Shown here: piece by piece, positions 1 through 6,547 of the stretch
Layout of the letters: every line of letters begins with the position of its first letter
How positions within the stretch are numbered: the first letter of the stretch is position 1
Origin: an uncultured Eubacteriales bacterium
Lineage (GTDB): Bacteria > Bacillota > Clostridia > Oscillospirales > Oscillospiraceae
Assembly (NCBI GenBank): GCA_900544405.1
Contig: UQVA01000047.1
Span: 1-6,673 of the forward strand
Length of the DNA: 6,673 nucleotides
Reading direction: 5' to 3'
Program-made: the position numbers and the translations under genes
The notes under the pieces: generated by a model
What the model saw: the letters and a program-made list of their open reading frames with translations, nothing else
What the model was told of the DNA's origin: nothing
Databases searched by the model: none

Positions 1-66
1 CACCCCCTCCGAGCCACGCAAGCGTGGCCCACCTCCCCCTACACGCCGGGAGGCAGCGCTCCGCTG
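1..66. repeat. GC-rich intergenic repeat-like segment, left edge
   Basis: Three small inverted repeats lie in a row: GCCACGC/GCGTGGC (13-28), CCTCCC/GGGAGG (32-53) and CAGCG/CGCTG (54-66). Read on the minus strand, bases 39-1 run GGGGGAGGTGG, hairpin, CGGAGGGGGTG. This resembles a family of short intergenic repeats frequent in Oscillospiraceae-type genomes. No gene is supported between 1 and 136. The segment may continue beyond the window. Confidence 0.4.
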
Positions 67-82
67 GGAGGATATATGAAAT

Positions 83-113
83 CACCGGCAGCGGGGTTTC
101 CCCGCTGCCGGTG
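83..113 (-). terminator. Operon terminator, probably bidirectional
   Basis: A perfect 14-bp inverted repeat (CACCGGCAGCGGGG with its complement) around a 3-nt loop begins 23 nt after the phoR stop. In the direction of the operon it is followed by ATTTCATATAT (82-72), a modest T-rich tail. In the other direction it is followed by GTCTTTTATTTG (114-125), a better T-run. It could therefore also stop a rightward gene from beyond the left edge. The stem can be extended by a G-U and an A-T pair. Confidence 0.85.
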
Positions 114-136
114 GTCTTTTATTTGCTTTCTCGGCT

Positions 137-1798
137 TTACTCGCTGTCTTTTGGCAAGGTAACGGTGATGGTGGTGCCTTTGCCCAGGGTGGAATCCACA
201 TGGATGGTCCCACGGTGGATCATCACGGCGTGCTTGACGATGGACAAGCCCAGGCCCGTGCCGCCCACTTCCTTGGACCGGCTCTTATCCACCCGGTAGA
301 ACCGCTCGAAAATTCGCTCCCGGCTCTCCTCCGGGATGCCTACGCCGGTATCCGCCACCTGCAGAATGGCCTGCTCTCCCCGTGCGCTCAGGCGGATGGT
401 CACGGTGCCGCCGGGATGATTGTACTTGATGGCGTTGTCCGTCAGGTTATACACCACCCCGGAAAGCAGCTGCTCGATGCCGTTGACGGACACGTTTTCC
501 AGATCCGTCGTCACCGTCACCTGGGCCTCCGCTGCCACGCTGTCCAGGCTGCTGACCGTCTCCCGGACCAACTGGGCCAGATTCACCTGCTCCCGGCCCA
601 TACCGGCAGCACCCTCGTCCAGCTGGGAAAGGCGGATGATGTCCTCCACCAGCAGAATGAGCCGCTGAGCCTCGGTGTAAATATTCCCGGCAAACCGGGG
701 CATATCCTCCGGCTTCACCATGCCCGCCGACAGCAATTCCGCATAGCCGGAAATGGCATGGAGGGGGGTTTTCAATTCATGGGACACGTTGGCGGTGAAC
801 TCCCGGCGGATACGCTCCGCCTGCTCCCGCTCCGTCACATCCTGGAACAGCAGCACCACGCCCCGGACCCCGCCGCTGCTTTCCACCGGGGTCCCTTCCA
901 GCCGATACCGGCGGCCGCGAATGCTTATCAGTTCCTCGGCCCGCCGGCCCTCATGGGCCTGAGCCAACACGGAACGCAGTTCCGGGCTGCGGTTCACTTC
1001 CAGAATGTCCCGGCCAGTGGTGGCCGTACATTCCAGCAGGCGGCAGGCGGCAGGATTGATGCTCAGAACCGCATCCTCCCGGCCCAGCAGCACCAGGCCC
1101 TCTCCCATGCTGTCTGTCACGGCGGCAAAATCCGCCTGGCGGCGCTTCAATTCGGCGGTGCGGCTGCGGATTTGCTGCTGCTGCACGTCCAGCCGCCGGA
1201 GCAGGGGCGAAAGTTCATCGTAGCCCTCGTTATCCAACGGATGCTCCAAATCCAGCGCATTCAGGGGGGCTACGATCTTTTTGGAAATACGCCCGGCCAA
1301 GAATAGCGATAAGACCAGCGCCCCGGCCAGTACCAGGCAGATCGGCTGGGCCATGCCCAACACCAGATTCAGCACCGTGCTGGTGGCCACGGACAACCGC
1401 ACCACGCTGCCGTCCTCCAACCGGAGGGCATAATACAGGGTCTTTTCCATGCGGGTATCGGAATACCGGCGGCTCTCGCCGTAGCCGTTTTTCAGGGCCT
1501 GAGCAATTTCCTGCCGGGAAGCATGATTTTCCATGGTTGTCGGGTCACTTTCCGTGTCCGCCAGGACACGTCCATCCTCCGCTACCCAGGTCAGCCGGTA
1601 ATCCCCCGGCTCCAGGTTCTCAAAATAGGCCCTGCCGCTGAGCCGGACCCCCTGGGCGGCCAGAGCCGTCTCGGTCCGCAGACGGCTGGCCTGCAAATTA
1701 TCAAAATACCCGTACAAGGCCCCAAAAATGACGACCATGGAAAGCAGCAGCACCGCAAGGGCCGTCAGGGAAATGCCCCGAAAAATCCGTTTGTTCAT
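137..1798 (-). CDS. phoR: PhoR-type membrane sensor histidine kinase
   Basis: This 553-residue kinase is expected to sense phosphate status through PhoU/Pst and to phosphorylate the adjacent regulator. Domains in order: membrane helix 11-31; extracytoplasmic domain about 32-148; second helix 149-168; a short HAMP-like linker 169-225 with a Gln-rich coiled stretch; a PAS domain about 226-320 ending LLFQDVTERE; the dimerisation helix with phospho-acceptor His340 in VSHELKTPL; and the ATPase domain with N-box NLTDNAIKY (451-459), G1 DTGVGIP (483-489), F-box RIFERFYRVD (495-504) and G2 GGTGLGLSIV (512-521). The start is ATG at 1798 with GGAGG 7 nt upstream; it precedes the first helix and makes an ATGA overlap with the regulator stop. 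The same frame stays open to 2068, but that part runs inside the regulator gene and reads as low-complexity sequence. The gene is intact. Confidence 0.94.
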   Translation of the reverse strand: MNKRIFRGISLTALAVLLLSMVVIFGALYGYFDNLQASRLRTETALAAQGVRLSGRAYFENLEPGDYRLTWVAEDGRVLADTESDPTTMENHASRQEIAQALKNGYGESRRYSDTRMEKTLYYALRLEDGSVVRLSVATSTVLNLVLGMAQPICLVLAGALVLSLFLAGRISKKIVAPLNALDLEHPLDNEGYDELSPLLRRLDVQQQQIRSRTAELKRRQADFAAVTDSMGEGLVLLGREDAVLSINPAACRLLECTATTGRDILEVNRSPELRSVLAQAHEGRRAEELISIRGRRYRLEGTPVESSGGVRGVVLLFQDVTEREQAERIRREFTANVSHELKTPLHAISGYAELLSAGMVKPEDMPRFAGNIYTEAQRLILLVEDIIRLSQLDEGAAGMGREQVNLAQLVRETVSSLDSVAAEAQVTVTTDLENVSVNGIEQLLSGVVYNLTDNAIKYNHPGGTVTIRLSARGEQAILQVADTGVGIPEESRERIFERFYRVDKSRSKEVGGTGLGLSIVKHAVMIHRGTIHVDSTLGKGTTITVTLPKDSE

Positions 1799-2469
1799 GG
1801 CTGGACCTCCAATCGATAGCCCACACCCCGGACGGTCCTGACGTGGCTGCCCCACCGGCCCAGCTTGGTCCGCAGGGTCCCCATGTGGACATCCACGGTC
1901 CGGGTCTCTCCCACATAGCTGGTCTCCCAGACCTGCTCCAGAAGCTGCTCCCTCGTAAAGACCTGACCGGGATTTTCCAGGAACAGCCGCAGCAGGGCAA
2001 ATTCCTTCAATGTCAGTACCACGCTGGCCCCATCCAGGGTCAACGTGTGGGCGTTGGGGTCCATGCAAAGGCCGTCAAAGCCCAGCGTGGCCGCAGCGGC
2101 CGCCGGGGTGGTCCGGCGAAGGACCGCCCGGATACGGCTGACCATTTCCATCATGCCAAAGGGCTTGGCCAGATAGTCATCGGCCCCCAGGTCCAAACCC
2201 GTCACTTTGTCGAATTCCGTACCCCGTGCGGAGGCCATAATGACGGGTATCTTCGCCGTAGCCGGGTCCGCGCGGAGGGAACGGAGAATTTCCAGTCCAT
2301 CCTTTCCGGGTAACATAATATCAAGAAGCACCAGGTCCGGCTTTTCCTCCGCCACGGCCTTGAAAAATTCCACGCTGTCCGGGAAGCCCTTGGCCGTAAA
2401 GCCGGAGGCCTCCAGGGCGTAAGTCATCAGGTTTCGGATGCTGTCCTCATCCTCCACGCAGTAGATCAT
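1795..2469 (-). CDS. phoP: PhoP/PhoB-type OmpR-family response regulator
   Basis: This is a 224-residue two-component regulator, expected to activate the phosphate-starvation regulon when phosphorylated by the adjacent PhoR. The receiver domain (1-118) has the acidic pair Glu6-Asp7, phospho-acceptor Asp50 (LLDIMLPGKDG), switch Ser80 and Lys102 (AKPF). An Ala-rich linker (about 122-128) leads to an OmpR/PhoB winged helix (about 130-222) with the typical LTLKEFALL, recognition-helix region TVDVHMGTLRTKLG and end motif RTVRGVGYRL. The start is ATG at 2469, with GGGAGGAG 8 nt upstream. A longer reading from 2514 would add 15 residues copied from the phoU end and put the SD inside the gene. The stop overlaps phoR by 4 nt. 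Naming as PhoP rather than generic OmpR-type rests mainly on the linkage to pst-phoU and phoR; phoB would be an equivalent name. Confidence 0.92.
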   Translation of the reverse strand: MIYCVEDEDSIRNLMTYALEASGFTAKGFPDSVEFFKAVAEEKPDLVLLDIMLPGKDGLEILRSLRADPATAKIPVIMASARGTEFDKVTGLDLGADDYLAKPFGMMEMVSRIRAVLRRTTPAAAAATLGFDGLCMDPNAHTLTLDGASVVLTLKEFALLRLFLENPGQVFTREQLLEQVWETSYVGETRTVDVHMGTLRTKLGRWGSHVRTVRGVGYRLEVQP

Positions 2470-2474
2470 GTACT

Positions 2475-3116
2475 TCACTCCTCCCGGCTGCCGGTGATGG
2501 AGAAGATCACCCACCCGGCGATATTCACCGCATGGTCTCCGATGCGCTCAAAGTACTTGGCGATCATCAGCAGGTCCATGGCGTATTCTGCGTCGTGCTG
2601 GGGGTCCCGGATGGAGAGAATGAGCTTTTTCCGGATGCGGGAAAAGTAGTCGTCCACCACGTCATCATAGGCCACCACTTCCCGTGCTTTCTTTTCGTCC
2701 TGGCCCACGAAGGCGTCGATGGCCTCCGTGACCATGGAAATGGCTGCCTGGGCCATGTCGGAAAGGTCCCGGATGTCCTCTCTCGGCTTTAATTTTGCCA
2801 CCTGGATAATATCCGCAATGTCGGCGGACTGATGGCCGATGCGCTCCATATCCGTGACCATTTTCAGCGCCGAGGACACCATCCGCAAATCCCGTGCCAC
2901 CGGCTGCTGCTGCAATAAAATTTTCAGGCACATTCCCTCAATTTCCCGCTCCTTGGCGGAAATTTCCCCGGAAAGCTCCGTGACCTGTCCGGCCAGGGCC
3001 CAGTCTCCGGTGAGCAGGGCCTGAGCCGAACGGGCGATGGCCGTCTCGCAGAGGGCGCCGATGGAGATCATTTCTTTTTTCAGCAGGTGCAGCTGCTGAT
3101 CGTATCGATTCCGCAT
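2475..3116 (-). CDS. phoU: PhoU, phosphate signalling/transport regulator
   Basis: PhoU is a cytoplasmic helical protein that connects the Pst transporter to the PhoR kinase and keeps the regulon off when phosphate is plentiful. At 213 residues it has the family's two three-helix repeats. The metal-binding helices are visible at 89-100 (DMERIGHQSADI) and 188-200 (YFERIGDHAVNIA). The first has His95 where the second has Asp in RIGD, a small departure from the usual motif. The N-terminus (RNRYDQQLHLLKKEM) matches the family pattern of F/Y-D-x-x-L-x-x-L. The ATG is preceded by GGGAGG 8 nt upstream and overlaps the pstB stop by one base. The last codons of phoU carry the SD of the response regulator, which begins 5 nt after the stop. 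Identity is firm; its exact role with this PhoR is inferred from the family. Confidence 0.96.
   Translation of the reverse strand: MRNRYDQQLHLLKKEMISIGALCETAIARSAQALLTGDWALAGQVTELSGEISAKEREIEGMCLKILLQQQPVARDLRMVSSALKMVTDMERIGHQSADIADIIQVAKLKPREDIRDLSDMAQAAISMVTEAIDAFVGQDEKKAREVVAYDDVVDDYFSRIRKKLILSIRDPQHDAEYAMDLLMIAKYFERIGDHAVNIAGWVIFSITGSREE
2478..2485 (-). promoter_or_regulatory. Ribosome binding site of phoP inside the end of phoU
   Basis: GGGAGGAG is made from the last sense codons of phoU (Ser-Arg-Glu-Glu) and lies 8 nt before the ATG at 2469. It rules out the longer start at 2514 and the GTG at 2478. Ribosomes finishing phoU pass directly over it, which suggests coupled translation. 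Confidence 0.75.
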
Positions 3117-3865
3117 TATCCGAACCTCCCGGTAATGTAATCTTCCGTCCGTTTGTCCACGGGGTTGGAGAAAAGCTGCTCCGTAGGCGCATACTCGATC
3201 AGATCCCCCAGCAGGAAGAAGGCGGTCTTGTCGGAAATACGCACTGCCTGCTGCATATTATGGGTGACGATGACAATAGTATAGCGTTTTTTCAGCTCCA
3301 ATGCAAGGTCTTCTATTTTCGCAGTAGAAATGGGGTCCAGGGCCGAGGTAGGCTCATCCATCAGCAGCACCTCCGGCTCTACCGCCAAGGCCCGTGCAAT
3401 GCACAGCCGCTGCTGCTGACCGCCGGAAAGGCCCAGAGCGGACTTTTTCAGCTTGTCCTTGGTCTCCTCCCAGATGGCCGCCTGCCGCAGGGATGTTTCT
3501 ACGATTTCATCCAGCTTGGCCTTGGATCGGACGCCGTGAATGCGGGGGCCGTAAGCAATATTATCGTAAATGCTCATGGGGAAGGGATTGGGCTTCTGGA
3601 ACACCATACCCACCCGACGGCGCAGCAGGTTCACATCCATATTGCCGTAAATGTCCTCCCCGTCCAGGGTCACTTTGCCCTGGATGCGGCAGCCCTCCAC
3701 CAGGTCGTTCATCCGGTTCAGGGTCTTTAAGTAGGTGGATTTACCGCAGCCGGAGGGGCCGATGAAGGCGGTGATCTCCTTTTCTGGAATGGCCATAGAG
3801 ATGCCCTTCAGGGCCTCAAAATTCCCGTACCACAGGTGCAGATCCGTTGTTTCCAATTTTGTCAT
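3116..3865 (-). CDS. pstB: PstB, phosphate ABC transporter ATPase
   Basis: This is the cytoplasmic ATPase that powers phosphate import, 249 residues, the usual length. All nucleotide-binding motifs are intact: Walker A GPSGCGKST (36-44), Q-loop Gln90 in VFQKPNPFPMSIYDN, signature LSGGQQQR (146-153), Walker B VLLMDE (166-171), D-loop SALD (174-177) and switch His202 in THNMQQA. The KPNPFPMSIYDN stretch after the Q-loop and THNMQQA are characteristic of PstB among ABC ATPases. The start is ATG, with GGGGAG about 9 nt upstream, in the 15-nt gap after pstA. The TAA stop shares one base with the phoU ATG (TAATG), so phoU is probably translated by re-initiation. PstB would bind the EAA loops of PstC and PstA as a dimer. 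Nothing is unusual in the sequence. Confidence 0.98.
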   Translation of the reverse strand: MTKLETTDLHLWYGNFEALKGISMAIPEKEITAFIGPSGCGKSTYLKTLNRMNDLVEGCRIQGKVTLDGEDIYGNMDVNLLRRRVGMVFQKPNPFPMSIYDNIAYGPRIHGVRSKAKLDEIVETSLRQAAIWEETKDKLKKSALGLSGGQQQRLCIARALAVEPEVLLMDEPTSALDPISTAKIEDLALELKKRYTIVIVTHNMQQAVRISDKTAFFLLGDLIEYAPTEQLFSNPVDKRTEDYITGRFG

Positions 3866-3880
3866 GGGCGTAAGCTCCCC

Positions 3881-4735
3881 TTATTTCTTCAATTTTTTCC
3901 CGGCGTACTGGGCCGCCAGGTTGATGAGCAGCGTCAGGATCAGTAAGATCGCCGCAATGGCGAAGGCCACATCGAACTGTCCCCGCTCCTTGGCGAATTT
4001 GTACATGGCCACCGTCAGCGTGGTCCCAGCCCGGTTGGGCAGGACTGCCTCCCAGGGGGCCAGAAGTTCGTTGCTCATGCCGGTGGTAAAGAGCAGGGCG
4101 GCGGATTCGCCCACGATGCGGCCCACCGTCAGAATGCAGCCGGTGACGATACCGTCCACGCTGGCGGGCAGGACCACGGTGCGGATCATGTGCCATTTGC
4201 CTGCGCCCAGGCCCAAGGCTCCCTCCCGGAAGCTTTGGGGGACGGTTTTCAGGCTCTCCTGGGTGGTGCGGATGATGGTGGGCAGGGTCATAATGGCCAG
4301 GGTCAGGGCCCCCGCCAGCAGGCAGCTTTTCAGGCCGCACAGTTCCGTAAAGAACAGCATCCCCACCAGGCCGTAGAGGATGGAAGGAATGCCCGCCAGG
4401 GTCTCGGTGGCAAAAGAGATGAGGTTCACCAGCCGCTTGTTCCGGGCGTACTCCGTCAGATACACCGCAGCGCCCACCCCCAGGGGCAGCACCACGATGA
4501 GGGTCAGGACGATGATATACAGGGTGTTCACCAGATTGGGCAGGATGCCTGTGGTCCCTTTCAGCGTGCTGGACGCCGTGGTCAGCAGTTCCCAGGTGAT
4601 GTTGGGCAGGCCCTTGACGAAAATATATCCGATCAGGAACACCAGCAGTGCCGCTGTAATGCCCGCCGCCAGGTACATTCCCGTTTTGCACAGGATGGCG
4701 AAGGCCCTCCGGCGCAGAGGCAGTTTTTTCTTCAT
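3881..4735 (-). CDS. pstA: PstA, phosphate ABC transporter permease
   Basis: This is the second channel subunit, 284 residues, partner of PstC. A basic N-terminus (MKKKLPLRRR) precedes about six membrane segments (about 17-40, 68-94, 108-131, 137-156, 192-216, 256-276). The permease block AGIPSILYGL is at 114-123. The EAA loop is at about 169-190 (FREGALGLGAGKWH), followed by GRIVGESAALL (205-215). It ends in a short lysine-rich tail (KKLKK). The ATG lies inside the ATGA overlap with the pstC stop, and a purine-rich GGGGG stretch about 10 nt upstream can serve as SD, so translation is probably coupled to pstC. The order C-A-B and the start close to the first helix fit PstA. PstA and PstC are paralogues; the assignment between them rests on order and length as well as on motifs. 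Confidence 0.95.
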   Translation of the reverse strand: MKKKLPLRRRAFAILCKTGMYLAAGITAALLVFLIGYIFVKGLPNITWELLTTASSTLKGTTGILPNLVNTLYIIVLTLIVVLPLGVGAAVYLTEYARNKRLVNLISFATETLAGIPSILYGLVGMLFFTELCGLKSCLLAGALTLAIMTLPTIIRTTQESLKTVPQSFREGALGLGAGKWHMIRTVVLPASVDGIVTGCILTVGRIVGESAALLFTTGMSNELLAPWEAVLPNRAGTTLTVAMYKFAKERGQFDVAFAIAAILLILTLLINLAAQYAGKKLKK

Positions 4736-5607
4736 GCTTTCTGTGCCCCCTTCTTCATCAGGGCGTTCAGGATCAGGTTAATGACCATCACGAAGCCGAA
4801 CAGCACCAGGGCAATGGAGAACAAAGCCTGCCGCTGGAGGCCGGAGGAATAGGCCATTTCGCTGGCCACGGCGGTGGTCAGGAACCGGACGCTGGTGAAA
4901 AGCCCCGGCATATTGGCCACATTTCCGGAGACCATCATCACCGCCATGGCCTCGCCAATGGCCCGGCCGATGCCCATGACCACGGCGGAGGCAATGCCGC
5001 TGGAAGCGGCGTGGACACTGACCTTCATCACCGTCTCGGTTTTCGTGGCTCCCAGGGCCAGGCTGGCCTCCTCATATTCTTTGGGTACCGCCCGCAGGGC
5101 CGTTTCCGACACGCTGATGACGGTCGGCAAGATCATCACCGCCAGCACCAGGATGGCGGAAAACAGGTTCGCTCCGTGGGGCAGGTTAAAAATCTTCTGC
5201 ACCGCAGGAACCAGGACCATCATGCCCACCAGGCCATAGACCACCGACGGGATGCCCGCCAACAGGTCCACAGCGGTCCGCAGAATCTTCCGGACCCCCT
5301 CCGGAGCCATTTTCGCAAGATAGATGGCCGTCAGCACGCCCACGGGAACCCCCAGCACGATGGCCCCGAAGGTGCCGTAAAAGCTGGTAAGAATAAATGG
5401 TGCAATGCCGTACTGGGGGTCCGAGCCGGTGGAATTCCAGACGATACCGGTCAAAAATGGGATAAGGCCGATCTTCCGGATGGCGGGCAGGCCTGCAATG
5501 AGCAGATAACCCGTCAAAAACAGCACAAAGGCCACGGCGGTAAAGCCGCAGAACAGGAAAATGCCATGCATGGTTCCCTCCACCGGGGACTTTTTGTTTG
5601 GTTTCAA
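4732..5607 (-). CDS. pstC: PstC, phosphate ABC transporter permease
   Basis: This is one of the two integral membrane subunits that form the phosphate channel with PstA; 291 residues is normal for the family. About six membrane segments are visible (roughly 14-38, 70-98, 110-138, 148-168, 203-228, 262-283). The family block AGIPSVVYGL lies at 117-126. The EAA coupling loop that docks on PstB is at about 179-196 (EEASLALGATKTE), followed by GRAIGEAMAV (214-223). The start chosen is TTG at 5607, because a full AAGGAGG SD sits 7 nt upstream. The first internal ATG (residue 13) has no comparable site and would remove only the cytoplasmic leader. The TTG start may lower translation relative to pstS. 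The stop overlaps the pstA start by 4 nt (ATGA), implying translational coupling. PstC rather than PstA is supported by its position after pstS and the longer loop after the first helix. Confidence 0.95.
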   Translation of the reverse strand: MKPNKKSPVEGTMHGIFLFCGFTAVAFVLFLTGYLLIAGLPAIRKIGLIPFLTGIVWNSTGSDPQYGIAPFILTSFYGTFGAIVLGVPVGVLTAIYLAKMAPEGVRKILRTAVDLLAGIPSVVYGLVGMMVLVPAVQKIFNLPHGANLFSAILVLAVMILPTVISVSETALRAVPKEYEEASLALGATKTETVMKVSVHAASSGIASAVVMGIGRAIGEAMAVMMVSGNVANMPGLFTSVRFLTTAVASEMAYSSGLQRQALFSIALVLFGFVMVINLILNALMKKGAQKA

Positions 5608-5614
5608 AGCTGCG

Positions 5615-5621
5615 CCTCCTT
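5615..5621 (-). promoter_or_regulatory. Ribosome binding site that fixes the TTG start of pstC
   Basis: A full AAGGAGG on the minus strand lies 7 nt upstream of TTG at 5607. No other start codon in frame has such a site, so it decides the start. It sits close behind the pstS-pstC hairpin, without overlapping it. Confidence 0.8.
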
Positions 5622-5630
5622 ATGGCTTTG

Positions 5631-5654
5631 CCCGGTGAGGAAGCCCCCACCGGG
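5631..5654 (-). promoter_or_regulatory. Intergenic hairpin between pstS and pstC
   Basis: The 64-nt gap contains a stem of 7 perfect pairs (CCCGGTG with CACCGGG), extended by two more G-C pairs after one mismatch, with a 4-nt loop. It starts 17 nt after the pstS stop. No T-run follows: the next bases on the transcript are CAAAGCC and then the pstC SD. It is therefore more likely a transcript-stabilising or partial-attenuation structure than a full terminator. Such a structure would leave more pstS than pstC message, as is known for other pst operons. Confidence 0.65.
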
Positions 5655-5671
5655 TAAAGGCGGAATGTTTC

Positions 5672-6475
5672 TTAGTGGACAACGGGGACCGCACCGGCCT
5701 TGATGATGTACTCGTCCGCTTCCTTGGAGGTAGCAAAGTCGAAGAAGGCTTTCGCAGTGCCGGTCAGAGGGGTGTCGTCTCTCGTTACCAGCACGAAGTT
5801 TCTCTGGATGGCGTAGGTGCCGTTCTGGACGGTCTCCTCGCTGGGAGTCACGCCGCCCACGCTCAGGACCTTCACGGTATCGCCCACGGCGGACAGGGAG
5901 GCGTAGCCGATGGCGTTGGCGTTTCCGGCCACTGTGGCGATCACGTCGCCGGTGGAGGTCAGTTCCTGATCGTACAGGCACTTTTCAGCAGTCTTTGTTA
6001 TGGACTCGAAGCCGTCCCGGGTGCCGGAAGCGGCCTCCCGGCCGATGCGCACCACCGGGGCGTCATTGCCCCCCAGCTCGCTCCAGTTGGTGATCTCGCC
6101 GGTGTACAGCTTGGCGATCTGCTCTACCGTCAGATCGGACACCGGGTTTTCCTTGTTCACCACGATGGCGATGCCGTCAATAGCCACCACCGTACCGGTG
6201 AGGCCGTTGGCCTTTTCTTCGTCCTTCAGGTTCCGGCTGGCAAGACCGATGTCGCAGCGCTTCTCGCTGACGGCCTGGATGCCGGAGCCGGAGCCGGTGG
6301 GGTTGTAGTTCACGGTGTTGCCGGTTTTTTCCTGGAATACCTCGCCGAGAATTTCCATGACCTTCTCCATGGAGGTAGAGCCGTCGGTGGATACGGTGCC
6401 GGTGGTCTTGCCGCATCCGGCCAGAGCCCCCAGCATCAAAACGGCGCTCAGCGCCAGAGCAAGGATCTTTTTCAT
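5672..6475 (-). CDS. pstS: PstS, phosphate-binding lipoprotein of the Pst ABC transporter
   Basis: This 267-residue protein is the extracellular phosphate receptor that delivers phosphate to the PstC-PstA channel. The N-terminus is a lipoprotein signal: basic MKK, a hydrophobic stretch at residues 4-18 and the lipobox LAGC with the lipidated Cys at 21. Phosphate-contact motifs of the family are present: DGSTS (31-35), PTGSGSGI (59-66), ASRN (79-82), ASGTR (149-153) and IGYASL (189-194). The late Y-P-I-x-R motif appears as YAIQR (221-225), with Ala for Pro. The length fits the short Gram-positive PstS type. The ATG start has an SD (AAAGGAG) 9 nt upstream and places the signal peptide at the very N-terminus. 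It is the first gene of the operon, with a probable PhoP-dependent promoter upstream, and is separated from pstC by a hairpin-containing gap. The assignment is firm. Confidence 0.97.
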   Translation of the reverse strand: MKKILALALSAVLMLGALAGCGKTTGTVSTDGSTSMEKVMEILGEVFQEKTGNTVNYNPTGSGSGIQAVSEKRCDIGLASRNLKDEEKANGLTGTVVAIDGIAIVVNKENPVSDLTVEQIAKLYTGEITNWSELGGNDAPVVRIGREAASGTRDGFESITKTAEKCLYDQELTSTGDVIATVAGNANAIGYASLSAVGDTVKVLSVGGVTPSEETVQNGTYAIQRNFVLVTRDDTPLTGTAKAFFDFATSKEADEYIIKAGAVPVVH

Positions 6476-6532
6476 AAGTCATTTCTCCTTTGGTTTTTGG
6501 ATTCATTTGGATTTCTTTGGTTTACGCCCATC

Positions 6533-6538
6533 AGTATA
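6533..6538 (-). promoter_or_regulatory. -10 element of the pst-pho operon promoter
   Basis: On the minus strand the hexamer TATACT matches the sigma-A -10 consensus TATAAT at five of six positions. At 17 bp further upstream the sequence is TAGCGG, which does not resemble TTGACA, so the promoter looks activator-dependent. Transcription would start near 6525-6528, giving a leader of about 50 nt before pstS. This is prediction only. Confidence 0.6.
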
Positions 6539-6547
6539 AAGGAGGAA

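Noticed and set aside
24..299. Open frame of 91 codons at the left edge, plus strand
   Set aside because: It crosses the terminator hairpin and the end of phoR antisense, and has no SD or known motif.
200..1306. Open frame of 368 codons on the plus strand opposite phoR
   Set aside because: It lies wholly antisense to conserved kinase domains, is rich in His, Gln, Arg and Pro, has no recognisable domain and has no SD. It is a by-product of high-GC codon use in phoR.
1799..2068. N-terminal extension of phoR to 2068
   Set aside because: It runs inside the winged-helix part of the regulator gene in another frame and reads as low-complexity sequence. The ATG at 1798 has its own SD and sits just before the first membrane helix.
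4190..5703. Long plus-strand open frames opposite pstA and pstC (4190-4852 and 5011-5703)
   Set aside because: Their products are rich in Gln, His, Arg and Asp with no motifs. They mirror hydrophobic codons of the permeases.
6472..6531. A 19-codon leader frame (starting MGVNQRNPN) whose stop overlaps the pstS start as ATGA
   Set aside because: The overlap is suggestive, but its ATG is only 1 nt downstream of the -10, before the expected transcript start, and has no SD. It would need a promoter further upstream.
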